Assembly: GCA_019510125.1 (NCBI GenBank)
Contig: JAEKKX010000007.1
Coordinates: forward strand, 1-64,000
Length of the DNA: 64,000 bases
Direction: 5' to 3'
Source of the DNA: Lysobacterales bacterium
GTDB taxonomy: Bacteria > Pseudomonadota > Gammaproteobacteria > Xanthomonadales > Xanthomonadaceae
In this document: piece by piece, positions 28,501-36,422 of the stretch
How the letters are laid out: the number at the start of each line of letters is the position of its first letter
How positions within the stretch are numbered: the stretch's first letter is position 1
Notes under the pieces: model-generated
What the model was told of the DNA's origin: nothing
Database searches by the model: none
The model's input: the letters and a program-made list of their open reading frames with translations, nothing else
Translations under genes and position numbers: made by a program

Positions 28501-29607
28501 GCGCTCGCGCGGTTCCTGAAGAAACTGGGCGGCGTCGAGCTGTCCGCGCTCGATTTCGACGTCGCGTCGATCGATCCGCACCTGCGCGCCAACCTGCGCC
28601 TGCTCGACGCGCCCGGGACCCGTGGCGACGCCCGCCACGTGCTGGCCGAGTCGCGCGATCTGGACGACCTGCGCGCACGCTTCGGCAAGCGCGCGGCGGA
28701 CGCGTTCTCGGCGCGCGCCGCGGAAGGCCTCGCGCAGGCGGGCCTGACCGCGTTCCCGGCGACGCCGATCCCCGGATCGGTGCCCGGCGCCGGCGGCGTG
28801 CCGGCGTACCCGGCGCTGCACGACGACGGCGACAGCGTGTCGGTGGCGGTCCATGCCGACCGTCGCGAAGCCGAGCGCCACCACCCGCAGGGCGTGCGCC
28901 GGCTGCTGCGGATCGCGCTGGCGGAGCGGATGAAACAGGCGCGCAAGCAGTTGCCGGTGCAGCCGAAGATCGCGCTGCTGTACGCGGCGATCGAATCGCA
29001 GGCGCCGCGCCGCGACGGCCTCAAGGAAGGCGACCGCCTGCGCGAGGACCTGGTCGAAGGCGCGTTCGCCGCGCTCGCCGCCGACGGGCTCGATGCGATC
29101 CGCGACGAGGGCGCGTTCGCGCGCCGGGTCGAGGGCGCGGGCAAGGCGCTGTTCGGCGAGGCGATGGACCGGCTGCGGCAGGCCGAGGTCATCCTCGCCC
29201 GCGTCGCCGAGGTCCGCGCGGCGCTGGATTCGACACTCATGGGCTGGGCGCGCGCCAACCTCGACGACCTGCAGGCGCAGCTCGCCGCACTGGCCGCGCC
29301 GGGCTTCCTGCGCGATACGCCGGCCGACGCGCTGGCCGAGTATCCGCGCTGGCTGAAGGCGATGGCCCTGCGCGCCGAGCGCGCGCTGCGCGATCCGGTG
29401 CGCGACCAGGCGCGCATGCTCGAGCTCAAGCCGTTCGCCGACGCGCTGGCGGACGCCCGCGCGCGCGGCGTGGATGCGCTGCCGGGCTGGCGGACGCTGC
29501 GCTGGGAACTGGAGGAGTTCCGGGTGTCGCTGTTCGCGCAGGAACTGGGCGCCAAGGGCGGGGCGTCGGCCAAGAAGCTCGCGTCGCGACTGTCGCAATT
29601 GCGCTGA
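25519..29607 (+). CDS. hrpA: ATP-dependent RNA helicase HrpA (DEAH box)
   Basis: A 1362-residue protein. Walker A GETGSGKT at 101-108 and DEAH at 198-201 (VDEAHERSLN) belong to the DEAH/RHA helicase core. HA2 and OB-fold regions follow, then the long C-terminal DUF3418 extension that sets HrpA apart from HrpB. E. coli HrpA is a similar length (about 1300) and rescues stalled ribosomes. ATG 25519 is chosen; a TTG one codon earlier is also in frame. An AT-rich leader (25491-25518) with repeated ttgatt lies directly upstream. Near residues 635-656 the protein contains a Gly/Arg/Pro/Gln-rich insert encoded by an inverted REP pair, read in frame with no stop. Confidence 0.95.
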   Translation: MKAIEKAQDAALRRARAAIDGALSRDRGRLHGLWSRWRGRPADAAAEAAFAEALATSVAAHEARAAALPTTVAVDPALPIAAEAERLVALIRDHQVVVIAGETGSGKTTQLPKLCLAAGRGAAGMIGCTQPRRIAARAVARRVAEELGTGLGDLVGYQVRFNDHVGERTAVKFMTDGILLAEIQSDRWLSAYDTLIVDEAHERSLNIDFLLGYLKQLLHKRRDLKVIVTSATIDTERFSKHFDDAPVVSVEGRGYPVEVRWRPLEGEGREEDGDEASSEGGRSVLDGIVAACDEIARGGAGGGLGDTLIFLPGEREIRDAHQALEKRKYRHTEVLPLYARLSARDQDRVFNPGPQRRIVLATNVAETSLTVPRIHYVVDPGLARVKRYSPRQKLDRLHIEPISQASADQRKGRCGRIAPGTCFRLYSEADFLARDPFTDPEIRRAALAGVILRMLSLGLGRIEDFPFLEPPDPRAIADGWQQLAELGAIDAERKLTAIGRTMARLPVDVKLARMLIAARAHGCLRAMLVIASFLGIQDPRERPADQRGAADAAHAQFADPKSEFVGILKLWEAFRGAHEEMTQSQLRKWADRHFLGFLRLREWRELHRQLKLLCDELDWGDAPVGRADRNVRAPGRAAFGPVQRDAEKQRPEGRSTEPVAPDAASAEDAVAVDYAKLHRALIAGLPTQLGNRGDRGLYDGPRGRKFMLFPGSTLAKKPPPWVLSATLLDTEKVWSITNAAIEPDWAIDELPHLLARRHHDPHWARSQGRVVGSEQISLFGLVLAPKKPVHYGALFPEESRQIFARDALVTGEINTRAAFLARNLATLAKAKEEEAKQRRAGLVVDEDWQAQWYLDRLPPHVHNAQALDAWYAKLPPAEKAKLEWTFDDLMVGGASDAERFPKVLPLGDARLAVSYRFEPGAPDDGMTVVVPLHLLNALDPARLSWLAPGFVQDKAAALIKSLPKALRRNFVPAPDFARAFAEAFPQPDADSLEGALARFLKKLGGVELSALDFDVASIDPHLRANLRLLDAPGTRGDARHVLAESRDLDDLRARFGKRAADAFSARAAEGLAQAGLTAFPATPIPGSVPGAGGVPAYPALHDDGDSVSVAVHADRREAERHHPQGVRRLLRIALAERMKQARKQLPVQPKIALLYAAIESQAPRRDGLKEGDRLREDLVEGAFAALAADGLDAIRDEGAFARRVEGAGKALFGEAMDRLRQAEVILARVAEVRAALDSTLMGWARANLDDLQAQLAALAAPGFLRDTPADALAEYPRWLKAMALRAERALRDPVRDQARMLELKPFADALADARARGVDALPGWRTLRWELEEFRVSLFAQELGAKGGASAKKLASRLSQLR
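27422..27485. repeat. GTAG-REP inverted pair (family II) inside hrpA
   Basis: A left REP at 27422-27442 (GTAGAGCGGCCTTCGGGCCG) and an inverted right REP at 27463-27485 (ending CTCTAC) are separated by 20 bp. This is the same family as the intergenic copies at 40790, 41047 and 50795. The frame used by hrpA reads the head as GGT AGA and so avoids its TAG. The encoded segment runs from APGRAAFGPV to QRPEGRSTEP. Confidence 0.9.
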
Positions 29608-29745
29608 GCGTCGCCTCCGCGGAGACGCGTCCCGGTTACGCTGGGGCCGTCGCCCGCGCATGCGCCGCCGGGCCCGGGCGACGGCGGCGGCGCCCGTGCG
29701 CCCGTCGCAGGAGACCGGCGGCTTCCCGAACGCAAGGACACACCC

Positions 29746-29994
29746 ATGCACAAGCACATGATCCGCGGGGCCGCGATCGCCCTGTTCTCCGCCGCGATGG
29801 GCATCGGCGGCAGCGCCGCGGCGCTGCCCGGCGGGCCGACCACGCCCTGCACCGAGGCCAACGCGGGCGAGATCGCCACGGTCGAGAGCTACAGCCCGCG
29901 GACCGGCTACACCCAGCGCATCTACGAATGCTCGCCGCCCTACGGCTGGTCCCTCGTCGCGGTCTGCGACGCGTACGGCTGCGTCTACTACTGA
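29746..29994 (+). CDS. Small secreted four-cysteine protein (unknown family), copy 1
   Basis: An 82-residue protein not recognised as a known family. A Sec signal peptide (about residues 1-26, ending GGSAAA) leads to a mature part of about 55 residues with four cysteines: CTEAN, YECSPP, VCDAYG and GCVYY. It is rich in Tyr, Thr and Gly. The same pattern (CTxANA, YxCxP, GWxL, VCD, GxCVxY) occurs in the protein at 36047-36303, so the two are probably paralogues. The cysteines suggest two disulfides formed in the periplasm or outside. AAGGA precedes the ATG. It follows hrpA after a GC-rich 138-bp gap. Confidence 0.75.
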   Translation: MHKHMIRGAAIALFSAAMGIGGSAAALPGGPTTPCTEANAGEIATVESYSPRTGYTQRIYECSPPYGWSLVAVCDAYGCVYY

Positions 29995-30014
29995 GCCGCC
30001 GCGACCGCACCAGG

Positions 30015-30040
30015 CGCGCCCCGGCATCGACCGGGGCGCG
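30015..30040 (+). terminator. Hairpin after the small secreted protein
   Basis: A 10-bp perfect stem (30015-30024 with 30031-30040) with loop catcga lies 20 bp after the stop at 29994 and is followed by tcctctcc. The rest of the 294-bp gap to 30288 shows no further feature apart from a Shine-Dalgarno for the next gene. Confidence 0.6.
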
Positions 30041-30288
30041 TCCTCTCCGGGGAGGGCCGCCGCCGCGGGCCGGCGCGGACCCAGCGTTCGGCACATGCCT
30101 TCGCCGCCGGGGCGTTCACACTTCGCCCGGCGCGACGCGGTGGCCCGGCATGGCGCCGCCGCCGACCTGGATGTGACCTCCGGCGCCCGCCCGCGAATCA
30201 CGCCCATGTCACAAGTCGCGCCCGCCATCGTCCTGATCGCGAGCCCGGCGTGCGACGCCGCCCTCCCTCCCGCGCCAAGGAGCGCCCC

Positions 30289-30969
30289 GTGTCCACGCTG
30301 ATCGATATCTTCCTGCAGCCCGGCAAGGCTTTCGCCGAGCTCAGGGAACGCCCCTCCTTCCTGCTGCCGCTGGCGCTCTCGCTGGTGCTGAGCGGGGCGA
30401 TGACCTTCCTGTACTTCAAGCACGTCGACTACGACTGGTACCTGGGACACATGTTCTCGGCGAAGCCCGACCTGACGGCCAAGGAAATCGCCACGGCGAA
30501 GACCACCATGCCGCCCGCCGCGTTCATGTCGTGGCTGTCGCTGGCCGGGGTGCTGATCGGCGGCGTGCTGCTGACCCTGCTGATGGGCGTCTACTACCTG
30601 CTCGCGGGCAAGGTGGCGGGCAAGGCGGTGTCGTTCCGCCACGCGCTGGCGCTGTCGACCTGGCCGCAGATGCCCACCCTGCTGGGCGTGATCGTCGCGC
30701 TGGTCGGGGTGCTGACCATGACCCCGCGGACGCCGCTGGAATCGCTGACCCTGCTCAACCTCGATCCGCTGCTGTTCCAGTTGCCGATGGACGACCGCTG
30801 GAGCAGCCTCGCCAAGGGCTTCAGCCTGCTCACGCCGTGGACCTGGTTCCTGACCGCGCTGGGCTGGAAGACCTGGGGCCGGACCGGATGGGGCCAAGCG
30901 GCGACCGTGGCGCTGCTGCCGTGGGTCGTGGTCTACGCCGGCATGACCGCCTGGGCGCTGGCGCAGTGA
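30289..30969 (+). CDS. Yip1-domain inner-membrane protein
   Basis: A 226-residue protein with about five hydrophobic segments (near 22-40, 82-105, 125-150, 175-195 and 205-225), matching the bacterial Yip1/YIPF domain. The N-terminus STLIDIFLQPGKAFAELRERP is typical of these proteins. Function in bacteria is not settled. GTG 30289 is preferred because AAGGAG lies 6 nt upstream; an earlier GTG at 30250 would add 13 basic residues. It lies 22 bp upstream of a MacA-like adaptor and so heads a four-gene unit with an ABC exporter. Confidence 0.85.
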   Translation: MSTLIDIFLQPGKAFAELRERPSFLLPLALSLVLSGAMTFLYFKHVDYDWYLGHMFSAKPDLTAKEIATAKTTMPPAAFMSWLSLAGVLIGGVLLTLLMGVYYLLAGKVAGKAVSFRHALALSTWPQMPTLLGVIVALVGVLTMTPRTPLESLTLLNLDPLLFQLPMDDRWSSLAKGFSLLTPWTWFLTALGWKTWGRTGWGQAATVALLPWVVVYAGMTAWALAQ

Positions 30970-30991
30970 TCACGGGACAGGACTGCATCCG

Positions 30992-32218
30992 ATGAAATTC
31001 GATCGCAAGTGGCTCATCGGCGCGCTCATCGTCGCCGTGGTCGTCGTGCCCCTCGTCGTCAAGAAGAACCGCGCCGCCTCGGCGACCGGCGTGGACCTGG
31101 TCGAGGTCGCGCTGCAGGACGTGCAGCCGTCGATCCTCACCTCGGGGACGCTGGCGTTCCGCAACGAGGTCAACCTGACCTCCGAGGTCACCGGCAAGGT
31201 CAGCAGCCTGCTGGTGAAGGAGGGCGACACGGTCGAGGCCGGACAGGTGCTGCTGCGCCTCGACCCGGAGCTGTACGACAACGCGATCGAGCGCGAGTCC
31301 GCCGGCCTGCGCCAGGCGCGGATCGCGATCGACCGGCAGCGCGCGCAGGTGGCGCTCAAGCGCACCCAGTTCGAGCGCAGCCGCGCGCTGGTCGCCGACA
31401 AGCTGATCGACCGCAACCGCTTCGACGAGGATCGCAACCAGTTGCAGTTGGCGGAGGCCGACCTGCGGTCCAACGAGGAGGCGCTGCGCCGCGCCGAATC
31501 GGTGGTCAGCGACGCCCGCGAGCAGCGCGCGCGCACCGAGGTCCACGCGCCGATCTCCGGGCGCATCGTGTCGCTGCCGATCAAGGTCGGCGAGACCGCG
31601 GTGCCGTCGACCTCTGCGTTCGCCGGCGCGCAGTTGATGAAGATCGCCGACATCTCCGAGATCATCGCCGAGCTGAAGGTCGACGAGGCCGACATCGCGC
31701 AGGTCGCGGTCGGCCAGCGGGTGGAGGTGTTCGCGGCGTCGTATCCGGACACCGCGCTGAAGGGCCGGGTCGAGCAGATCGCGCTCGCGCCGACGATCGA
31801 GGGCCAGGGCCGCGCGTACAAGGTGACCGTGCGCATCGCGCCGGACCCGAAGCTCGCGCTGCGCTCGGGGATGAGCGTGCGCGCCAACGTGTTCCTCGGC
31901 GACGGCCGGCGCCGGCTCGCGGTGCCGGTCGAGGCGGTGGTCACCGACACCGAGGAGAAGGGCGCGGCGAAGCACGCCGTGTGGGTGGCGAAGGACGGCA
32001 AGGCGCACCGGGTCGAGGTCGCGGTCGGCGAATCCGACGATCGCTGGCAGGTCGTCGAGAAGGGCCTCACCGCAGGCGACCAGGCGATCGCCGGCCCCTC
32101 GCGCGAACTGCGCGCCCTGGTCGAGGGCCAGGCCGTCGAGCGCCGCGATCCGGCCGAGGCGCGGGCCGACGAGGCCGCCGGCGAAGACGGCGACGGCGAC
32201 GCGAAGGACGCCGGATGA
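30992..32218 (+). CDS. MacA-like periplasmic adaptor of an ABC exporter
   Basis: A 408-residue HlyD/MacA-type membrane-fusion protein. A single N-terminal membrane anchor (about 7-23) leads to lipoyl half-motifs ([22 protein letters not shown] and [20 protein letters not shown]) flanking a helical hairpin (about 95-175), followed by beta-barrel and membrane-proximal domains. The C-terminus is an acidic Ala/Glu/Asp tail. The next two genes encode the ATPase and permease, with ATGA overlap to the first, so the set forms a MacAB-type tripartite exporter. The outer-membrane channel is elsewhere. Substrate unknown. Confidence 0.88.
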   Translation: MKFDRKWLIGALIVAVVVVPLVVKKNRAASATGVDLVEVALQDVQPSILTSGTLAFRNEVNLTSEVTGKVSSLLVKEGDTVEAGQVLLRLDPELYDNAIERESAGLRQARIAIDRQRAQVALKRTQFERSRALVADKLIDRNRFDEDRNQLQLAEADLRSNEEALRRAESVVSDAREQRARTEVHAPISGRIVSLPIKVGETAVPSTSAFAGAQLMKIADISEIIAELKVDEADIAQVAVGQRVEVFAASYPDTALKGRVEQIALAPTIEGQGRAYKVTVRIAPDPKLALRSGMSVRANVFLGDGRRRLAVPVEAVVTDTEEKGAAKHAVWVAKDGKAHRVEVAVGESDDRWQVVEKGLTAGDQAIAGPSRELRALVEGQAVERRDPAEARADEAAGEDGDGDAKDAG

Positions 32219-32934
32219 TCGCCCTGCGCGGCATCGTCAAGCGCTACGCGATGGGCGAGGAGATCGTCCTCGCGCTCGACGGCGTGGACCTGGACATCGG
32301 CCGCAACGAATACGTTGCGCTGACCGGGCCCTCGGGATCGGGCAAGTCGACGCTGATGAACCTGATCGGCTGCCTCGACAGCCCCAGCGCGGGCAGCTAC
32401 ACCCTCAACGGCCGCGACGTGTCGGGCATGGACGACGTCGAACTGGCGCACGTGCGCAACCGCGAGATCGGCTTCGTGTTCCAGAGCTTCCACCTGCTGC
32501 CACGGATGACCGTGCTGCAGAACGTGATGCAGCCGCTGGTCTACCGCGGGCTCCCGGTCGAGGCGCGCCGTGCCCGCGCGGCGGCCGCGCTGGCCAAGGT
32601 CGGCCTGGCCGATCGCCTGGGGCACCGCCCGAACCAGTTGTCCGGCGGCCAGCGCCAGCGCGTGGCGATCGCGCGCGCACTGGTGGGCGAGCCGTCGATC
32701 CTGCTGGCCGACGAGCCGACCGGCAACCTCGACACCCGCACTTCGGCGGACATCATGGCCCTGTTCGACACCCTGCACGCGCAGGGACAGACGGTGGTGA
32801 TGGTGACCCACGAGCCGGACATCGCCGCGCACAGCCATCGCGTGCTGCGGGTGAGCGACGGCCGCATCGTCGAGGACACCCGTCGTCCTCCGTCGGCGAC
32901 GCCGCAGCGGCCGGCCGCCGCGGGAGCCGCCTGA
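32215..32934 (+). CDS. ABC transporter ATP-binding protein (MacB/LolD type)
   Basis: A 239-residue ATPase with Walker A GPSGSGKS (38-45), Q-loop in [13 protein letters not shown], signature LSGGQRQR (142-149), Walker [13 protein letters not shown] (about 162-173) and H-loop in VTHEPD. The sequence belongs to the LolD/MacB/FtsE branch. In E. coli MacB the ATPase and permease are fused; here they are separate genes that overlap by 1 bp (TGATG). It works with the adaptor upstream and the FtsX-like permease downstream. Confidence 0.94.
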   Translation: MIALRGIVKRYAMGEEIVLALDGVDLDIGRNEYVALTGPSGSGKSTLMNLIGCLDSPSAGSYTLNGRDVSGMDDVELAHVRNREIGFVFQSFHLLPRMTVLQNVMQPLVYRGLPVEARRARAAAALAKVGLADRLGHRPNQLSGGQRQRVAIARALVGEPSILLADEPTGNLDTRTSADIMALFDTLHAQGQTVVMVTHEPDIAAHSHRVLRVSDGRIVEDTRRPPSATPQRPAAAGAA

Positions 32935-34154
32935 TGCAGGCCCTGCTCGAAGCCTTCCGCGCGGCGCTGGCCAGCCTGGCCGCGCACCGCATGCGCAGCT
33001 TCCTGACCACGTTGGGCATCCTCATCGGCACCGGCTCGGTGATCGCGGTGGTCGCGCTGGTGCAGGGCTTTTCCGACTCGATCAAGGGCCAGTTGTCGGA
33101 TCTCGGCGGCAGCACGCTGACCCTGCGCGCGGTCAACGACAACGAGAACTTCCGCACCGGCAAGCTCAACACGATCAGCTTCGACGACATCCGCGTGCTG
33201 CGCTATCGCGTCGCCGGGGTGAAGGACGTCGCGCCGCTGATGGTGGTCCAGGCCGCCGGCGCCAGCTACAAGGGGCGCACCAGCAGCCCGCAGGTGCAGG
33301 CGACGACCGCGGACTACGCGCTGGTCAACGGCCGCTTCCCGGCGTTCGGGCGCTTCATCGTGGACAGCGACGACCGCGGCCACCGCCGGGTCGCGATCAT
33401 CGGCGCCGACCTGCGCGACGAACTGAAGATGCCGAAGAATCCGGTCGGCGAGTATTTCCAGATCGGCAGCGAGTGGTTCAAGGTCGTCGGGGTGATGGAG
33501 AAGGAAGGCGAACTGTTCGGCTTCAGCCGCGACAACTACGCGATCATCCCGTTCGACGTCGGCCGCGCGATGATGGGCAACAGCAACGACCCGATGATCA
33601 TGGCCTCGTTCACCGTCGCCAACCTGGCGGAGGTCGAAACCGTGCGCGAACGGGTCAAGCGCGCCGTTCGCGCCTCGCGCCGGCTGGCCACCGAGGACGA
33701 CGACGACTTCAAGGTCGAGGCCGCTGATTCGGTGCTCAAGCAGTTCGAGAAGATCACCGGCACCGCGACCCTGGTCGTCGCCGGCGTGGTCGGCATCTCG
33801 CTGCTGGTCGGCGGCATCGGGATCATGAACATCATGCTGGTGTCGGTGACCGAGCGCACCCGCGAGATCGGCATCCTCAAGGCGCTGGGCGCGACCCGTC
33901 GCGACATCCTCGTGCAGTTCCTGCTCGAGGCGGGCCTGCTGGCGCTGCTGGGCGGGGTGATCGGCATCGCCCTGGGCTACGGGCTGGCGCTGCTGATCGC
34001 CACCCTGGTGCCGGGGTTCCCACCGGCGCACGTGCCGGTGTGGGTGGTGGTCGCCGCGGCCGGTTTCTCGGCGCTGGTCGGCGTGCTGTTCGGGATCATG
34101 CCGGCCTCGAAGGCGGCGGGGCTCGACCCGATCGAGGCGCTGCGCTACGAGTGA
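32934..34154 (+). CDS. ABC transporter permease (MacB/FtsX type)
   Basis: A 406-residue permease with a four-helix FtsX/MacB topology: TM1 near residues 20-45, a large periplasmic MacB_PCD domain (about 45-270), and three C-terminal helices (about 275-300, 325-355, 365-390). The segment MNIMLVSVTERTREIGILKALGATRRDI is the hallmark coupling region of this family. It transmits ATPase movement to the periplasmic adaptor rather than forming an ordinary channel. Last gene of the Yip1-MacA-ATPase-permease unit; a strong hairpin follows. Confidence 0.94.
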   Translation: MQALLEAFRAALASLAAHRMRSFLTTLGILIGTGSVIAVVALVQGFSDSIKGQLSDLGGSTLTLRAVNDNENFRTGKLNTISFDDIRVLRYRVAGVKDVAPLMVVQAAGASYKGRTSSPQVQATTADYALVNGRFPAFGRFIVDSDDRGHRRVAIIGADLRDELKMPKNPVGEYFQIGSEWFKVVGVMEKEGELFGFSRDNYAIIPFDVGRAMMGNSNDPMIMASFTVANLAEVETVRERVKRAVRASRRLATEDDDDFKVEAADSVLKQFEKITGTATLVVAGVVGISLLVGGIGIMNIMLVSVTERTREIGILKALGATRRDILVQFLLEAGLLALLGGVIGIALGYGLALLIATLVPGFPPAHVPVWVVVAAAGFSALVGVLFGIMPASKAAGLDPIEALRYE

Positions 34155-34168
34155 TCCGACGAATGATG

Positions 34169-34200
34169 CGACGAACCCCGGCCGGGGCCGGGGTTCGTCG
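34169..34200. terminator. Bidirectional hairpin between ABC operon and subtilase gene
   Basis: A perfect 13-bp stem (34169-34181 with 34188-34200) with loop ccgggg lies between convergent genes. No T run follows, so efficiency is uncertain. Confidence 0.6.
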
Positions 34201-34228
34201 TGCCGTGCGGTCTTCGCGCGCGCCGATC

Positions 34229-35647
34229 CTACGGCGTGGCGATGATCGCGGCCTGGGCGTTGATGATGCCCGTGCCCAGCGGGCCGGGCGACGGGGTGCT
34301 GCCGAACGGCTTGACGTTCGCCTTGATGATGCTTTCGCAGGCCGCCGGCGTGCAGTCGGTGCTCGGCTTGGAGCGCATCATCGCGACCAGCGCGGCCACG
34401 TGCGGCGACGCCATCGAGGTGCCGCTGTAGTACACGTAGTTGTCCGCGCCCGGCGTGGTGGTGCCGGCGTTGAGCGTGGAGGCGATGCTCACGCCCGGCG
34501 CCGAGACGTCCACGCCCGCGCCGTAGTTGGAGAAGCTGGCCTTGTTCGCGGACGAGTCGGTCGCGCCGACCACGATCAGGCCCGCGCCGGTGCAGCCGGC
34601 CGGGGTGAAGCCGGAGACGTTGGCGTTGCTGTTGCCGGCCGCGACCACCACCGGCACGCCACGGCTCAGCGCACCGTTGATCGCGAGCTGCATCGCCGAG
34701 GTCGAGGTGCAGGTGCCGCCGCCGCCGAGGCTCATGTTGATGACGCTGGCCTTGTTGGCGCCGACCGCCGGCACGCCGGAGACCGTGCCGCCCGAAGCCC
34801 AGGTGATCGCGTCGGCGATGTCGGCGAGGGTGCCGCCGCAGCGGCCGAGCGCGCGCACCGCCAGCACCTTGGCCTGGTAGGCCATGCCGGCCACGCCGGC
34901 GGCGTTGTTGGTCACCGCGGCCACGGTGCCGGCGACGTGGGTGCCATGCCAGCTCGAGTTGGTGGCCGGGGAGCCGGCGTAGCACTGGTTGGCGGTGGTC
35001 CAGTCGCCCGGATCCAGCGCGCTGCTGTCGCGGCCGTTGCCGTCGTTGGCGGTGCTGGTGTTCGAGATGAAGTCGTAGCCGTTGATGATGTTGGCGTTCA
35101 GGTCGACGTGCGGCCGGTAGCCGGTGTCGATGACCGCGACGATCTTGCCCGCGCCGATGAAGCCGAGGTCCCAGGCGAGATTGGCGTTGCTGCCGCCGAC
35201 GCCGTTCTGCAGGCCGTACTGCAGGGAGTAGTAGGTGTCGTTCGGGGTCAGCGTGGGCTGCAGCATGATGTTCGGTTCGACGAACACGACGTCGGGATCG
35301 GCGGCGATGTCGCGCATCAGCGTCTCGGCATCGACGCGGTCGAGCGGGCGATCGGTGCGGATGAGGTCGGCGCCGATGCCGAGCGTGCGCTCGTGGCGGA
35401 CGGTGGTCGCCTTGGCGCGACCGAAGGCGCGGCCGGCGGCGGCGTCGATGCGGGTCACCAACTGGGCCTTGTTGCGCTGCGCCGCGCTGCCGTCGCGATA
35501 GGTGACGATGAAACCGTCGACCGGACCGTTGCCGGTTAGGCCGGAGGCGTCGTAGCGCTCGGCGGCGAAGGCCGAACCGGTGAGCAGGGCGCCGGACACG
35601 GCGACGGACAGCGCCAGCAGGCGCAGATCATTGCGATGGTTGGACAT
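34229..35647 (-). CDS. Secreted subtilisin-like serine protease (S8)
   Basis: A 472-residue preproprotein. The signal peptide spans about 1-28 (cleavage after AFA). An inhibitor-I9-like propeptide runs to about residue 125 and ends near VVFVEPNIML. The catalytic domain has D174 (VIDTG), H234 (HGTHVAGT), oxyanion N339 (AAGNS) and S411 (GTSMASPH). Paired cysteines suit an extracellular enzyme. No C-terminal PPC/P domain follows, so it is the short form among the secreted proteases that Lysobacter-type bacteria make for lysis and nutrition. It is expressed from its own promoter through a leader of about 140 nt. Confidence 0.95.
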   Translation of the reverse strand: MSNHRNDLRLLALSVAVSGALLTGSAFAAERYDASGLTGNGPVDGFIVTYRDGSAAQRNKAQLVTRIDAAAGRAFGRAKATTVRHERTLGIGADLIRTDRPLDRVDAETLMRDIAADPDVVFVEPNIMLQPTLTPNDTYYSLQYGLQNGVGGSNANLAWDLGFIGAGKIVAVIDTGYRPHVDLNANIINGYDFISNTSTANDGNGRDSSALDPGDWTTANQCYAGSPATNSSWHGTHVAGTVAAVTNNAAGVAGMAYQAKVLAVRALGRCGGTLADIADAITWASGGTVSGVPAVGANKASVINMSLGGGGTCTSTSAMQLAINGALSRGVPVVVAAGNSNANVSGFTPAGCTGAGLIVVGATDSSANKASFSNYGAGVDVSAPGVSIASTLNAGTTTPGADNYVYYSGTSMASPHVAALVAMMRSKPSTDCTPAACESIIKANVKPFGSTPSPGPLGTGIINAQAAIIATP

Positions 35648-35678
35648 GATCGTGACTCTCCATGTGCTTGTGCGTGAT

Positions 35679-35822
35679 GGGCCGCACGCTGCGGCCCGGG
35701 TCCATGGCGTCCGGGGCCGCCCCTGCGGTTTCGTGATCCGTGAAACCGGGCGACCGGGACGCGTAGGGGCGCATTCCGCGCCCCCGCCTCAAGCTTATGG
35801 AACCGTCGAGACGCCGTGTCAA
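35679..35822 (-). promoter_or_regulatory. Predicted subtilase promoter and hairpin leader
   Basis: On the minus strand, TTGACA (35822-35817) and CATAAG (35799-35794) are spaced by 17 bp. The implied leader is about 140 nt and contains an 8-bp hairpin (35679-35686 with 35690-35697) 32 nt before the protease start. The remaining part of the 398-bp intergenic region (35823-36046) shows no ORF of coding composition; AAGGAG before 36046 is the Shine-Dalgarno of the next gene. Confidence 0.5.
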
Positions 35823-36045
35823 AGCCGTTCGTCGGGAATGCGCGCGCATTTCGTGACGCCGGTCGTCGGGATCACGCTTTTTTCACGCCGTTGCCGATGG
35901 ATGGTTGCGTCGGCGCAAGCATCGCGACCGATCTGCTTGCGATCGATGTGCTAGGGTCGATCCGGGATGCCGGCAGGATGCCGCCGACTGTCGGAAGCGT
36001 TTCCTGCGACGGTGGCGCTCGATCCGACAAGAGAAGGAGTTCTCG

Positions 36046-36303
36046 ATGAAACTCGCGACCACGATGGGCCTGGCGCTCTCGATGCTGGCCGGCGCCATGT
36101 GCGCAGGCGACGCCCAGGCGATCGGCCTGTGGCCGACACCGACGGCCGCATGCACGTCGGCCAACGCCTGGCAGACCGAGGACGTGTACTACGCCACCCG
36201 CTACCAGAACCTGCGCATCACCTACATGTGCGATCCGGATGCCGGCTGGACGCTGTGGGAGGTGTGCGACCTGAACCCGGGCGGGATCTGCGTCGCCTAC
36301 TGA
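36046..36303 (+). CDS. Small secreted four-cysteine protein (unknown family), copy 2
   Basis: An 85-residue protein with a signal peptide (about 1-25, ending GDAQA) and a mature part of about 60 residues with four cysteines: CTSAN, YMCDPD, VCDLNPG and ICVAY. Order and spacing match copy 1 at 29746, including GWxL and the final CVxY. Not a family I recognise. AAGGAG lies 6 nt before the ATG, a strong ribosome-binding site. Its last codon and stop are the first unit of a 13-bp tandem repeat that puts TGA in all three frames. It lies divergent from the subtilase gene, which may or may not be relevant. Confidence 0.78.
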   Translation: MKLATTMGLALSMLAGAMCAGDAQAIGLWPTPTAACTSANAWQTEDVYYATRYQNLRITYMCDPDAGWTLWEVCDLNPGGICVAY

Positions 36304-36362
36304 AGCGGCCTACTGAACCCGGCTGCTGAAGTCGCCTACTGAACCCGCCTATTGAAGCGGGG
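36298..36362 (+). repeat. Five 13-bp tandem repeats carrying TGA stops
   Basis: Units start at 36298, 36311, 36324, 36337 and 36350 with consensus tactgaasccgsc. Each contains TGA, and because 13 is not a multiple of 3 the first three units place a stop in every frame. The first TGA is the stop codon of the small secreted protein. Confidence 0.88.
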
Positions 36363-36363
36363 A

Positions 36364-36390
36364 GCCTCCCGGCGCACGGCGTCGGGAGGC
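36364..36390. terminator. Hairpin between convergent small genes
   Basis: An 8-bp perfect stem (36364-36371 with 36383-36390) encloses an 11-nt loop between the small secreted protein and the convergent gene ending at 36423. No T tract is present. Confidence 0.45.
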
Positions 36391-36422
36391 CTGCGCGGCG
36401 CGCGGCGCGCGCCTGCGGACGA

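Noticed and set aside
24865-30897. Two-thousand-codon minus frame running from dps back through hrpA
   Set aside because: Only the last 177 residues are Dps, with its own start and Shine-Dalgarno. The rest is antisense to hrpA.
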